The notes: a model not told the origin generated them from the sequence alone. A stretch of 12,964 nucleotides of DNA from Lutispora sp. (GCA_030834765.1 JAUQXG010000170.1:1-12964), one strand, 5' to 3'; shown: positions 1 through 7,462, counted from the stretch's first letter. Numbers and translations: made by a program.

Positions 1-76
1 ATTCATTAGCTATATCATTAGCTAATACCATACCGGGCTGTGCATCGGATGTCCTTATTATTTTAATTTCTGACAT
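1..76 (-). CDS. N-terminus of probable HD-GYP domain protein (partial)
   Basis: Only the first 25 codons are present; the gene runs off the left edge. It starts ATG (complement of 74-76) and is preceded by a GGAGTGA ribosome site at the usual spacing. The visible protein begins MSEIKIIRTSDAQPGMVLAN and continues DIANE. A short beta strand followed by 'xPGMVLAxDI' is the usual N-terminal signature of HD-GYP cyclic-di-GMP phosphodiesterase-type proteins in Clostridia. That family reading is inference from a very short stretch: no catalytic HD or GYP residue lies in the window, so another protein with a similar lead-in cannot be excluded. It is divergent from the nucleoid-associated protein gene, with about 185 bp between the two starts. 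Confidence 0.5.
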   Translation of the reverse strand, partial: MSEIKIIRTSDAQPGMVLANDIANE

Positions 77-261
77 AGTATCACTCCGATCTAATCTAAT
101 TCAACATTATTATCTATATAATAACAAAATAATGCAAAAAATACCATATTATAATTATGCTTTTTCAATCTACTTCATATTTACTTTTTTAGATTGATGA
201 ATTTATTATAAAATTATGATAAAATCATCTTTGAGCTTCAAGTAAGCCACGAGGGAGAGGT

Positions 262-1275
262 ATGATGAGAAATATAGATGAATTAGTAATTCATAAAGTT
301 TTATTAAATGTTATAGATAAAGAAAACAATAGATTTATAAATTGTAACGCAGAGGTAGAGTTATCCGAGGAAGTATATGAATACTTTGAAAAGCATATAT
401 TGAAATGTTTTAAAGATGAAGATGCTAAAACAGCTAAACTTTCCGGCGATAGAAATATTGTTAGAGACTTATGTGATGAGATATTAAAAGACAATGAGTT
501 TTTTTTAGAAAATGGTAGGAAGATAGCTCACTATATATATAAATGCATATGCAATGACGAAATGTCCTCCTCAGGTGATTTTGCAATATGTTTAGTAGAA
601 GCTCAGAATGGAAAATTCTTAGCATTAATGAAGCTAGATTTTAACAGCTGCTATTCACACTATATTAAAGATAATGAAGGAGACATCTCAATAAATATTG
701 CAAAAAGCCAAACTGGGTTACCTTCTGTTGCACAAAAACTACAAAAAGTTGCAATTATAAAAGAATCTACATGTAATGATAATTATCATATGCTATTAAT
801 AGACAAGGAATCAGAAGGGTATTTTACAAACTCATTTTTGAATTGTGAATTTGTCAGAGACAGCAGAGAAAATACTAAAATAATAAAGAATGTATCAGAG
901 AATTTTGCTAGAAAAGCTTTTAAAGATAATGCCCATGAAGCAGAAAAATTTAGAAATGCCGTCACTGATAAGTTAAGAAATGAAGATCATATAAATATAG
1001 AGAAGTTGGTGGAAGAAAGTTTTCATGATGATGAAATCAAAAAAGAATATAAAAGCACTCTTGCAAGTGAGGGAATCAAAGAGACTGATGTAAATATTGA
1101 CAGGGAGTGGGCGGAAAAAAAGCTTAAAAGAAAAAGACTTAAAGTTGACAAAGACATAGAGTTATATATCGATAATGAAGCTTATAATAATAAAGACAAA
1201 TTTCAAATAAAGCGAAATGGGGATGGAACCATAGATATCATTATCAGAAATGTGAAAAACTATATGGAAAAATAA
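262..1275 (+). CDS. 37-kDa nucleoid-associated protein (NdpA/YejK family)
   Basis: A 337-residue protein matching the length and pattern of the NA37 (YejK/NdpA, PF04245) family. These are cytoplasmic proteins that copurify with the bacterial nucleoid; their biochemical role is poorly known. Family-like features are the opening 'IDELVIHKVLLNVIDKEN', the central block 'FFLENGRKIAHYIYKCICND' followed by SSGDFAICLVE (roughly residues 80-115), and 'FLALMKLDFNSCYSHYI' (about 118-134). The second half is charged and mostly helical, and the protein ends in a short strand-rich tail (TIDIIIRNVKN). There is no signal peptide or membrane segment. Two ATGs lie in tandem at 262 and 265 behind GGGAGAGG at 253-260; either could be used. 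It appears to be a single-gene unit ending in the hairpin at 1276-1321. No clear sigma-A promoter could be chosen in the AT-rich upstream stretch. Family call firm, function unknown. Confidence 0.85.
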   Translation: MMRNIDELVIHKVLLNVIDKENNRFINCNAEVELSEEVYEYFEKHILKCFKDEDAKTAKLSGDRNIVRDLCDEILKDNEFFLENGRKIAHYIYKCICNDEMSSSGDFAICLVEAQNGKFLALMKLDFNSCYSHYIKDNEGDISINIAKSQTGLPSVAQKLQKVAIIKESTCNDNYHMLLIDKESEGYFTNSFLNCEFVRDSRENTKIIKNVSENFARKAFKDNAHEAEKFRNAVTDKLRNEDHINIEKLVEESFHDDEIKKEYKSTLASEGIKETDVNIDREWAEKKLKRKRLKVDKDIELYIDNEAYNNKDKFQIKRNGDGTIDIIIRNVKNYMEK

Positions 1276-1322
1276 AAAAACCACTAATTATTATCTAAAC
1301 TATAATAATTAGTGGTTTTTTA
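1274..1322. terminator. Bidirectional intrinsic terminator
   Basis: A perfect 13-bp inverted repeat, CCACTAATTATTA (1281-1293) and its complement (1303-1315), encloses a 9-nt loop and is flanked by an A-run on the left (1274-1280) and a T-run on the right (1316-1321). Both strands therefore give a hairpin followed by a U-tract. It serves the nucleoid-associated protein gene (plus) and the threonine aldolase gene (minus), whose stop codons lie within a few bases of it. Confidence 0.9.
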
Positions 1323-1326
1323 AGCA

Positions 1327-2358
1327 TTAAATTTCGTTCATTATTTCTTTCATACAATTAATGGTAAAATCTATGTCCCCTTTGGAGACATCATTATTGG
1401 TCACAAATCTCATTAGGCCATTTTCTTCTCCATTGGATTTTATTCCTTTTTCAAACAATTTTTTCACCAGTAAGTTAGGGTCAAAGCCTGTTTCAGTAAT
1501 ATTAAAGAAAACCATATTTATTTGAACCTTTGATATATCAAGCTTTATACCTTCGATTTCTGTAAGTCGTTTTGCAAGATATCTAGCATTTTCATGATCT
1601 ATATGTAATCGTTTTGACATATCATTGATTGCCAATATTCCTGCAGCTGCCAATATTCCAGATTGTCTTAGTCCTCCTCCAAGAAGTTTTCTGTTTTTCT
1701 TTGCTTTCTCAATAAATACTTTGCTTCCAGCGAGAATTGAACCAATAGGAGCACAAAGACCTTTTGATAAGCAGAACGTTACAGAATCTGTAGATTCACA
1801 TATTTCCTCAACAGTAACTCCTAGATAGGTCGCTGCATTAAAAACTCTAGCTCCATCTAAATGTACAGGAAGGTCATGGTGCTTTGCTATGGTATATATT
1901 TCTTTCATAATATTTAATGGAACTACTAAACCATTGGATAAAGCGTTTTCTATACATATAAGACCTGTTTTAGGATAGTGTATGTCATCCTCACGTATAG
2001 CTTTTCTCACATCTGAGGGATTCATTATGCTGTTTTCGCCTTTTATAGCTTTTATATTTACTCCAGATAAAACAGCTGCAGCTCCAACCTCATGCTGCAC
2101 GATATGACAATCTTGTTCTACAATGATTTCTTCCCCTCTGTTTGTATGAGTCATGACAGAAAGTTGATTTCCCATAGTTCCGCTTGTAACGAATATGGCC
2201 GCTTCTTTGCCAACTGTCCTTGCAGCTAACTCCTGAAGTTCGTTCATTGTAGGATCATCACCGTAAACATCATCACCAACAAGGGCTTCGGACATTGCCA
2301 TTCTCATTTCTTTCGTTGGCATGGTAACAGTATCGCTTCTAAAATCAATATATCTCAA
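1327..2358 (-). CDS. ltaE: Low-specificity L-threonine aldolase
   Basis: A 343-residue PLP-dependent fold-type I enzyme that cleaves L-threonine/L-allo-threonine to glycine and acetaldehyde in the cytoplasm. The N-terminus YIDFRSDTVTMPTKEMR is the classic threonine aldolase opening, followed by 'VGDDVYGDDPTMNELQ' and 'FVTSGTMGNQLSV'. The substrate/PLP aspartate lies in 'LPVHLDGARVFNAA', and the Schiff-base lysine is K199 in 'TFCLSKGLCAPIGS', close to its place in E. coli LtaE. 'LLGGGLRQSGILAAAG' follows. The length is normal for the family. The start is TTG: AGGAGG at 2366-2371 lies 7 nt upstream, and no in-frame ATG gives the conserved N-terminus. It is monocistronic, convergent with the nucleoid protein gene and divergent from the PsbP-like gene. 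A physiological role in glycine supply or threonine catabolism is inferred. Confidence 0.93.
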   Translation of the reverse strand: MRYIDFRSDTVTMPTKEMRMAMSEALVGDDVYGDDPTMNELQELAARTVGKEAAIFVTSGTMGNQLSVMTHTNRGEEIIVEQDCHIVQHEVGAAAVLSGVNIKAIKGENSIMNPSDVRKAIREDDIHYPKTGLICIENALSNGLVVPLNIMKEIYTIAKHHDLPVHLDGARVFNAATYLGVTVEEICESTDSVTFCLSKGLCAPIGSILAGSKVFIEKAKKNRKLLGGGLRQSGILAAAGILAINDMSKRLHIDHENARYLAKRLTEIEGIKLDISKVQINMVFFNITETGFDPNLLVKKLFEKGIKSNGEENGLMRFVTNNDVSKGDIDFTINCMKEIMNEI

Positions 2359-2365
2359 AGTATAA

Positions 2366-2371
2366 CCTCCT
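2366..2371 (-). promoter_or_regulatory. Ribosome binding site fixing the TTG start of ltaE
   Basis: The plus-strand CCTCCT is AGGAGG on the coding strand, 7 nt before the TTG at 2358. The full consensus and good spacing, together with the conserved N-terminal residues that follow directly, decide the non-ATG start. Confidence 0.8.
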
Positions 2372-2397
2372 CAATGATTTTATAACAAGATTTTAAT

Positions 2398-2419
2398 GAG
2401 GCGGACATTTTTTCGCCTC
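2398..2419. other. Small inverted repeat in the ltaE leader
   Basis: GAGGCG (2398-2403) and CGCCTC (2414-2419) form a perfect 6-bp GC-rich stem with a 10-nt loop, in an otherwise very AT-rich divergent intergenic region. There is no U-run directly after it on either strand, so it is not a standard terminator. It lies about 27 nt upstream of the ltaE ribosome site and would be in the leader RNA if transcription starts further upstream. Function unknown. Confidence 0.35.
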
Positions 2420-2450
2420 GTTATAAATATATTATAATACAAGAAAAAAT

Positions 2451-2467
2451 AATTTGTTGTACAAATT
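2451..2467. other. AATTTGT-tgt-ACAAATT inverted repeat between divergent genes
   Basis: A perfect 7-bp dyad with a 3-nt centre lies between the divergent ltaE and PsbP-like genes. Its size and symmetry suit a homodimeric repressor site, but in AT-rich DNA such short dyads also arise by chance. No regulator gene is adjacent and the promoters here cannot be assigned with confidence. Confidence 0.25.
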
Positions 2468-2545
2468 TATTTCTAATTAAGAATTTTTTAGCATATTCCT
2501 TATTAAAGGTAATAAAGTATATAAATAGTGATAGGGAGGTATAGC

Positions 2546-3142
2546 ATGAAAGTACTTATAATAAGAAAAAATGTAATTATTTCAGTGTTCATTTTAGCTT
2601 TTGCCATTCTTGTAAGTCTAAATACAATATTTGTTCCTACAATTGAGACATTTAAAGATAACCGTGAAAAGAAAACACTTGCTAAGCAGACATATAAAGA
2701 ATATAAGGTCCTTGATGATAAATTTAGTTTTAAGCTGCCTAGGGATTGGACAACTTGGAATGAATCTTTTGAGGGCGGAGAAATAGTCTATAGTCTTTTC
2801 TTTAAATCTCCTGATGCTAAACTTCATGGATTCATTCAAGTATGGAATATAAAAAAACCGCTAGAGCAATTTGTAAATGAATCAAAAATGGCTGCTGTAG
2901 GAGCAGTGGATTATAAATACTATGATGTCAGTCAGATTATGGTTGATAGAAAAATAGGCTATTTAATGGATTATAGCAGACAGAATGCGGAAGGAAATTA
3001 CTATAAAGGATACGAAGCGCTTATAGAAGGCGACAATAATAAGATATATAGGGCCAGTTTTTTTGTAGAAGAGAAAGATTGGAAGAGCTTTTATAAGATG
3101 GTTTTTAATACAATAATCCAATCATTTAAAATAAGACTTTGA
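2546..3142 (+). CDS. Membrane-anchored protein with PsbP-like extracellular domain
   Basis: A 198-residue protein. ATG at 2546 is chosen because AGGGAGG at 2533-2539 sits 6 nt upstream; an in-frame GTG at 2528 overlaps the promoter-proximal side and has no good ribosome site. Residues 1-8 (MKVLIIRK) are basic, and about 9-31 form one hydrophobic segment without a cysteine lipobox. This implies an N-terminal anchor (or uncleaved signal) with the rest outside the cell. After a charged linker, about residues 55-198 form an alpha/beta domain that begins 'DDKFSFKLPRDWTTWNE' and ends 'FYKMVFNTIIQSFKI'. 'FSFKLPxxW' opening and 'IIxSFK' closing are typical of PsbP/MOG1-like domains in Firmicute cell-surface proteins. 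Specific function not recognised. No gene shares an obvious operon, although the micro-protein gene follows about 150 bp downstream on the same strand. Confidence 0.7.
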   Translation: MKVLIIRKNVIISVFILAFAILVSLNTIFVPTIETFKDNREKKTLAKQTYKEYKVLDDKFSFKLPRDWTTWNESFEGGEIVYSLFFKSPDAKLHGFIQVWNIKKPLEQFVNESKMAAVGAVDYKYYDVSQIMVDRKIGYLMDYSRQNAEGNYYKGYEALIEGDNNKIYRASFFVEEKDWKSFYKMVFNTIIQSFKIRL

Positions 3143-3288
3143 TAAGCAAAGTTCAAGATATCTTAAAAAAATAATTAGTAAATATGTTTTTAGTCTAGAT
3201 CTTTGATTTATTATTTTCTAGATTTTTAATTTGTAATATGCACTCATAAATTATTGTGAATAGAAAACAATATTTTATAAGAGGTGAT

Positions 3289-3459
3289 ATGATGACAAAA
3301 AACAGATGCAAGGAGAGAAACCTAAAACTGCCTATCGAAAAACAGGATACGGCTGCATTGACAAATATCGAAGAAATGAAAAAAGTTTCCAATGTAACAA
3401 TACCAAGTGAAATACAGACAGAAAACGGCAAACATTGGGTAGAGGAAAATGAAAAGTAG
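3289..3459 (+). CDS. 56-residue DUF3787-like micro-protein
   Basis: A small hydrophilic protein from ATG 3289, preceded by GAGGTGAT at 3281-3288; a second ATG follows at once at 3292. The sequence has the pattern I recall for DUF3787, a family restricted to Clostridia: 'PIEKQDTAALTNIEEMKKV', then 'SNVTIPSEIQTENGKHWVEE'. The T-A-A and NVTIPSE blocks and the tryptophan near the C-terminus are the conserved parts. There is no membrane segment or signal peptide, and one cysteine. Molecular function is unknown. CATAAATTA at 3245-3253 resembles the CATAnnnTA -10 element of mother-cell sporulation sigma factors at a plausible distance, but no matching -35 is visible, so sporulation control is only a guess. 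The gene is convergent with nifJ across the 3470-3506 hairpin. Confidence 0.65.
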   Translation: MMTKNRCKERNLKLPIEKQDTAALTNIEEMKKVSNVTIPSEIQTENGKHWVEENEK

Positions 3460-3461
3460 TT

Positions 3462-3506
3462 AAAAAAAGAAACAAGGTCAGTCCCCAAAAGAGACTGACC
3501 TTGTTT
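3462..3506. terminator. Terminator of nifJ, shared by the convergent micro-gene
   Basis: A perfect 14-bp inverted repeat, AAACAAGGTCAGTC (3470-3483) and its complement (3493-3506), has a 9-nt loop. On the minus strand it follows the nifJ stop directly and is followed by a U-rich tail (TTTCTTTTTTTAA), a strong intrinsic terminator. On the plus strand the tail is only TTGTTT within the stem plus AATTATTG, so it is weaker for the micro-protein transcript. Confidence 0.88.
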
Positions 3507-3508
3507 AA

Positions 3509-6500
3509 TTATTGTAGTCGCCTGTAGTTTTCAAGTCTTTCTTTAGCATGTTTTTCTGATTCTTCAAATAGCTTTTCTGCAATATCAGGGAAAGCAATTT
3601 TTAATGAAGAATATCTTATTTCTCCAAGGATAAAATCTTTAAAGGAAGCATGGGGAGCCTTTGAATCCATTGTAAAAGGATTTTTCCCTTCATCTTTTAG
3701 CATAGGATTATATCTATACAAATGCCAGTATCCAGCATCAACTGCTTTTTTCATTTCCGCCATACTAGTACCCATACCAGATTTAATGCCATGATTTACG
3801 CATGGTGCGTAGGCGATAATCAATGAAGGACCTCTATAGCTTTCTGCCTCTTTTATAGCTTTTATGGTTTGATTCATATTTGCGCCTAATGCTATTTGGG
3901 TTACATATACATAACCATAGCTCATAGCCATGAGACCTAAATCTTTCTTTCTGATTCTTTTTCCTGATGCTGCAAATTTTGCAACGGCAGATGCAGGGGT
4001 TGCTTTTGACGATTGACCTCCAGTGTTTGAGTATACTTCTGTATCAACTACAAAGATATTAATATCTTCACCAGAAGCTAATACATGATCTAATCCGCCA
4101 AAACCAATATCATAAGCCCAACCATCTCCACCTATTGCCCAAACTGATTTTTTAATTAAAAAGTCTTTTCTTTCAAAAATCTGATTTAGCAAAGTATCAT
4201 TTTTATAATCCATAGACCCGATCATATTTATTATATTTTTGCTTATATCTACAGATTTCTCTGTATCTTCCATGTGAATAATCCATTCATTGAAAGCATC
4301 TTTTAACTCTTCACCTAAATCAGTTTTAATTGCTTCACCCATAAGCATAGCAAGTCTTTCTCTAATTTGTTTAATACCAAGAAGCATACCATATCCATAC
4401 TCTGCATTGTCTTCAAATAAAGAATTTGCCCAAGCAGGACCTTTTCCGTCAGCATTGGTTGTATAAGGAATGGATGGAGCGCTAGCACCCCAAATGGAGG
4501 AGCATCCTGTTGCATTTGCTATCATCATTCGCTCACCAAATAGCTGAGTAAGGAGTCTTACATAAGGAGTTTCCCCACACCCTGGGCAAGCTCCATTGAA
4601 TTCAAGTAAAGGTTTTTTAAATTGACTTCCTTTTAAAGTTCCTCGGTCCATTGTGGTGTTTTTTTCTTTTATTTTAATAGCGTATTCCCAGTTTTCAGAT
4701 TCCATTTGTATCTCTTCTTCTGCATCCTTCATAATGAGGGCTTTGCCTGGAGCAGGACAAATATCAGCACAATTGCCACAACCAGTGCAATCCAGTGGAC
4801 TTATTTGAATTTTATATTGATACTTTTCAAGGCCTTTACCAGAAGCTTGCTTTGTTTTGAAAGTTTCAGGGGCATTTGAGGCTTCCGTTTCATCTAATAG
4901 GAATGCTCTGACAGTAGCATGAGGACATACATAAGCACATTGATTGCATTGTATACATTTATCAATTTGCCACTCTGGAACCATGACTGCGATCCCTCTT
5001 TTTTCATAAGCAGTAGTACCAAGAGGGAAGGTGCCATCTTCAATTCCTAGGAAACTGCTGACAGGTAAATCATCGCCTTCATTTCTTGCCATAGGCCTTT
5101 GAATTTTTTTGACGAAATCAGGTTCTTCTTTTATTTTGCATTCTTCAGCTTTTACATTTTTCCAAGGCTCTGGTATTTGTACCTGTATCACCTTGCTAAT
5201 GCTTAAATCGACAGCTGCATTGTTCATATCCACTATTTTTTTACCTTTGTTTCCATAGGTTTCTTCAATTAAGTCTTTGAGATATTTTATGGCATCGTCA
5301 ATTGGTATTACATTAGCTAGTTTGAAAAATACTGTTTGCATTACCATGTTAATTCTATTGCCTAGTCCTACTTCCGAGGCTATAGAAATAGCATCAATAA
5401 TATAAAATTTTATATTATTTTCTGCAATATAGCTTTTTATATAGGATGGTAGTTTTTCATCAAGCTCTTCTATTGACCAAGGGCAGTTTAAAACGAAGAT
5501 GCCATTTTTTTTCAAACCTTTTAAAATATCATAATGATAAATAAAGGATTTGTTGTGACAAGCTATGTAATCCGCATTAATTACTAAATAAGGTGATTTT
5601 ATAGGCTTTTTGCCAAAACGTAGGTGCGATATAGTGGTTCCACCAGACTTTTTGCTATCATAAGAAAAATAGCCTTGGGCATACAAGTCTGTATTATCCC
5701 CTATAATTTTGATTGCAACTTTGTTTGCTCCCACTGTACCATCTGAGCCTAAGCCCCAGAACTTGCAATTTACAGTTCCTTCAGGGGTTGTTTCTATCAT
5801 GCTGCTTTCTGGAAGAGAAGTATTCGTTACATCGTCTATTATCCCAATTGTAAAATGATCTTTGGGATTTTCTTGTTTTAAATTATGAAAAACTGCAAAA
5901 ATCTGTGAAGGAGTGGTATCCTTTGAGCCCAAACCATATCTTCCTCCAACAATAATAGGTTTTTTATCTTGTTTATAGAAAGTATTTACAATATCCAAGC
6001 ACAGTGGTTCATATATGGCACCAGGCTCTTTTGTTCTATCAAGAACAGCTATTTTCTCAACTGTACTTGGAAGCACATGAAGGAAATGATTTACTGAAAA
6101 AGGTCTGTATAAATGTACTTTAATCATTCCAACACTTTCACCTTTATCTATGAGGTAATCTATAGTTTCTTCTATTGTATCGCATATAGATCCCATGGCT
6201 ACTATAATGTTCTTTGCATCCTTTGCACCATAATAATCGAAAAGCTTGTATTCACGACCAGTAATTTTTTTTATGGCTTCCATGTGCTTTTCTACTATAC
6301 CAGGAATTGCTTCATAAAACTTATTGGAGGATTCTCTTCCCTGAAAGTATATATCTGGATTTTGTGCTGTTCCTCTGGCAACTGGATGCTCTGGATTTAA
6401 AGCCTTATCCTTGAACTTTTTTAAAGCTTCATAATCTATTAGCTTTTTTAAAGCCTCATGTTCTATTATTTCGATTTTTTGATATTCATGGGATGTTCTA

Positions 6501-7021
6501 AAACCATCAAAGAAATGCATAAAGGGAATGCTTGATTGAATAGCACATAAGTGAGCCACAGAAGCAAGATCCATAACTTCTTGAACACTAGAGGATGCTA
6601 ACATGGCAAAACCGGTTTGACGGCAAGCCATTACATCCTGATGGTCGCCAAAAATAGATAAAGCATGGGCAGCGATAGCTCGTGCACTTACATGAAATAC
6701 ACAAGGCAATTGTTCACCGGCGATTTTATACATATTAGGAATCATTAATAATAATCCTTGTGAAGCTGTATAGGTAGTGGTTAGGGCACCAGCGGCAAGA
6801 GAACCATGGACAGCACCAGCGGCTCCTGCTTCTGATTGCATTTCACTGATTTTTACTGGCTGTCCAAAAACATTTTTCATTCCATGAGCTGACCATTCAT
6901 CCACATTTTCAGCCATTGGAGATGAAGGCGTTATTGGAAATATTGCAGCTACCTCGGTAAATGCATAGGATGCATAGGCTGCTGCTTCGTTTCCATCCAT
7001 TGTTTTCATTTTTTTATTCAT
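3509..7021 (-). CDS. nifJ: Pyruvate:ferredoxin (flavodoxin) oxidoreductase
   Basis: A 1170-residue single-chain PFOR. It oxidises pyruvate with CoA to acetyl-CoA and CO2, reducing ferredoxin or flavodoxin, in the cytoplasm. Residue numbers nearly match the Desulfovibrio africanus enzyme: T31 in 'FPITPSSPMAE', E64 in 'MQSEAGAAG' (TPP) and R114 in 'HVSARAIAAHA' (pyruvate). 'GGRYGLGSKDTTP' and 'GLGSDGTVGANK' lie in the middle domains. The ferredoxin-like domain carries two 4Fe-4S motifs, C689/692/695/699 (CIQCNQCAYVC) and C745/748/751/755 (CTGCGNCADIC). The proximal cluster ligands are C812, C815, C840 and C1074. The Mg-TPP motif begins at D966 (GDGWAYDIGFGG) and reaches 'YSNTGGQSSK'. All catalytic and cluster residues are present and the length is normal. 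ATG 7021 has AGGAGG 7 nt upstream. It is monocistronic, with its own promoter and terminator and no ferredoxin gene adjacent. Confidence 0.98.
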   Translation of the reverse strand: MNKKMKTMDGNEAAAYASYAFTEVAAIFPITPSSPMAENVDEWSAHGMKNVFGQPVKISEMQSEAGAAGAVHGSLAAGALTTTYTASQGLLLMIPNMYKIAGEQLPCVFHVSARAIAAHALSIFGDHQDVMACRQTGFAMLASSSVQEVMDLASVAHLCAIQSSIPFMHFFDGFRTSHEYQKIEIIEHEALKKLIDYEALKKFKDKALNPEHPVARGTAQNPDIYFQGRESSNKFYEAIPGIVEKHMEAIKKITGREYKLFDYYGAKDAKNIIVAMGSICDTIEETIDYLIDKGESVGMIKVHLYRPFSVNHFLHVLPSTVEKIAVLDRTKEPGAIYEPLCLDIVNTFYKQDKKPIIVGGRYGLGSKDTTPSQIFAVFHNLKQENPKDHFTIGIIDDVTNTSLPESSMIETTPEGTVNCKFWGLGSDGTVGANKVAIKIIGDNTDLYAQGYFSYDSKKSGGTTISHLRFGKKPIKSPYLVINADYIACHNKSFIYHYDILKGLKKNGIFVLNCPWSIEELDEKLPSYIKSYIAENNIKFYIIDAISIASEVGLGNRINMVMQTVFFKLANVIPIDDAIKYLKDLIEETYGNKGKKIVDMNNAAVDLSISKVIQVQIPEPWKNVKAEECKIKEEPDFVKKIQRPMARNEGDDLPVSSFLGIEDGTFPLGTTAYEKRGIAVMVPEWQIDKCIQCNQCAYVCPHATVRAFLLDETEASNAPETFKTKQASGKGLEKYQYKIQISPLDCTGCGNCADICPAPGKALIMKDAEEEIQMESENWEYAIKIKEKNTTMDRGTLKGSQFKKPLLEFNGACPGCGETPYVRLLTQLFGERMMIANATGCSSIWGASAPSIPYTTNADGKGPAWANSLFEDNAEYGYGMLLGIKQIRERLAMLMGEAIKTDLGEELKDAFNEWIIHMEDTEKSVDISKNIINMIGSMDYKNDTLLNQIFERKDFLIKKSVWAIGGDGWAYDIGFGGLDHVLASGEDINIFVVDTEVYSNTGGQSSKATPASAVAKFAASGKRIRKKDLGLMAMSYGYVYVTQIALGANMNQTIKAIKEAESYRGPSLIIAYAPCVNHGIKSGMGTSMAEMKKAVDAGYWHLYRYNPMLKDEGKNPFTMDSKAPHASFKDFILGEIRYSSLKIAFPDIAEKLFEESEKHAKERLENYRRLQ

Positions 7022-7074
7022 CAGATTTCCTCCTGTATATAATTACGAAAATATAGAAAAGAATTTTTTAAATG

Positions 7075-7103
7075 TTATTACTACTATATAGAATAACTGT
7101 AAA
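7075..7103 (-). promoter_or_regulatory. Candidate sigma-A promoter of nifJ
   Basis: On the minus strand TTTACA (complement of 7098-7103) is followed after exactly 17 bp by TAATAA (complement of 7075-7080), about 55 nt before the nifJ start. The two hexamers are 5/6 and 4/6 matches to consensus. AT-richness makes other choices possible. Confidence 0.4.
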
Positions 7104-7120
7104 TGCAAGGGATTATACAT

Positions 7121-7158
7121 AAAAAGTAAAGGATTAGACTGCAAAAGCAATCTAATCC
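7121..7158 (-). terminator. Intrinsic terminator of the small hydrophobic protein gene
   Basis: A 12-bp stem (7131-7142 with 7147-7158, one G-U pair on the minus-strand RNA) and a 4-nt loop lie just after the stop of the 63-residue gene. On the minus strand the stem is followed by TTTACTTTTT. The hairpin separates this gene from nifJ, whose promoter candidate lies immediately downstream. Confidence 0.82.
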
Positions 7159-7182
7159 TAACTTTAATCATTTTTAATAAGA

Positions 7183-7374
7183 TTACAGACCGAAACCGAA
7201 TGTTTTACCAAATCCGCCAAATGCTATTACAGCTAGGATAATGATAAAGAAGAAATTATCTCCACCACAGTCGCTAGCAAGTAATATGAATAGAAGAAGT
7301 AATAGTAGAAAACTATTGTCACAGCAACCTAAAATATTTGTGCCACCCACATTATTGTTATTGCAAAATCCCAT
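7183..7374 (-). CDS. 63-residue Cys/Gly-rich hydrophobic micro-protein
   Basis: This gene is real by its signals: AGGAGG (complement of 7384-7389 region) sits about 8 nt before ATG 7374 and a strong terminator follows the stop. The protein has a polar, Asn/Gly/Cys-rich head (MGFCNNNNVGGTNILGCCDN), then a hydrophobic segment (about residues 21-33), a short 'SDCGGDN' turn, a second hydrophobic segment (about 41-52), and a Gly/Phe tail (GGFGKTFGFGL). The two halves look like an internal repeat: a Cys, then Asp-Asn, one or two aromatics, and a dozen aliphatics. It resembles the loosely defined small hydrophobic Gly-rich proteins common in spore-forming Firmicutes (YjcZ-type and similar clostridial proteins), but I do not recognise a defined family. 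Two short transmembrane helices, or a self-associating surface/spore-layer protein, are both possible. It lies upstream of nifJ on the same strand but is separated from it by its terminator. Confidence 0.75.
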   Translation of the reverse strand: MGFCNNNNVGGTNILGCCDNSFLLLLLLFILLASDCGGDNFFFIIILAVIAFGGFGKTFGFGL

Positions 7375-7394
7375 ATTTACGACCTCCTATTTTT

Positions 7395-7418
7395 ATTGGA
7401 AGTTTTGATACTCCCAAT
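7395..7418 (-). other. Hairpin in the leader of the 63-residue gene
   Basis: ATTGGGAG and CUUCCAAU on the minus-strand RNA can form an 8-bp stem (one G-U pair) with an 8-nt loop, ending about 6 nt upstream of the ribosome site. It could affect translation or mRNA stability. It matches no riboswitch I know, and no U-run follows. Confidence 0.35.
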
Positions 7419-7462
7419 AACATACTATGTACAACAAAAAAAATGGTTACATGGTACAAAAG

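Noticed and set aside
2528..2545. Upstream GTG start for the PsbP-like gene
   Set aside because: It would place the AGGGAGG ribosome site inside the coding sequence; ATG 2546 has that site at ideal spacing.
6113..6400. 95-codon open frame on the plus strand inside nifJ
   Set aside because: It lies wholly within conserved PFOR coding sequence on the other strand, and has a low-complexity Phe/Tyr-rich translation and no start signals.
7098..7103. Rex-type site upstream of nifJ
   Set aside because: I scanned the 7022-7182 interval for TGTTAA-4-TTAACA. Only isolated half-site-like TGTTAT/TAACTG strings occur, without correct spacing.
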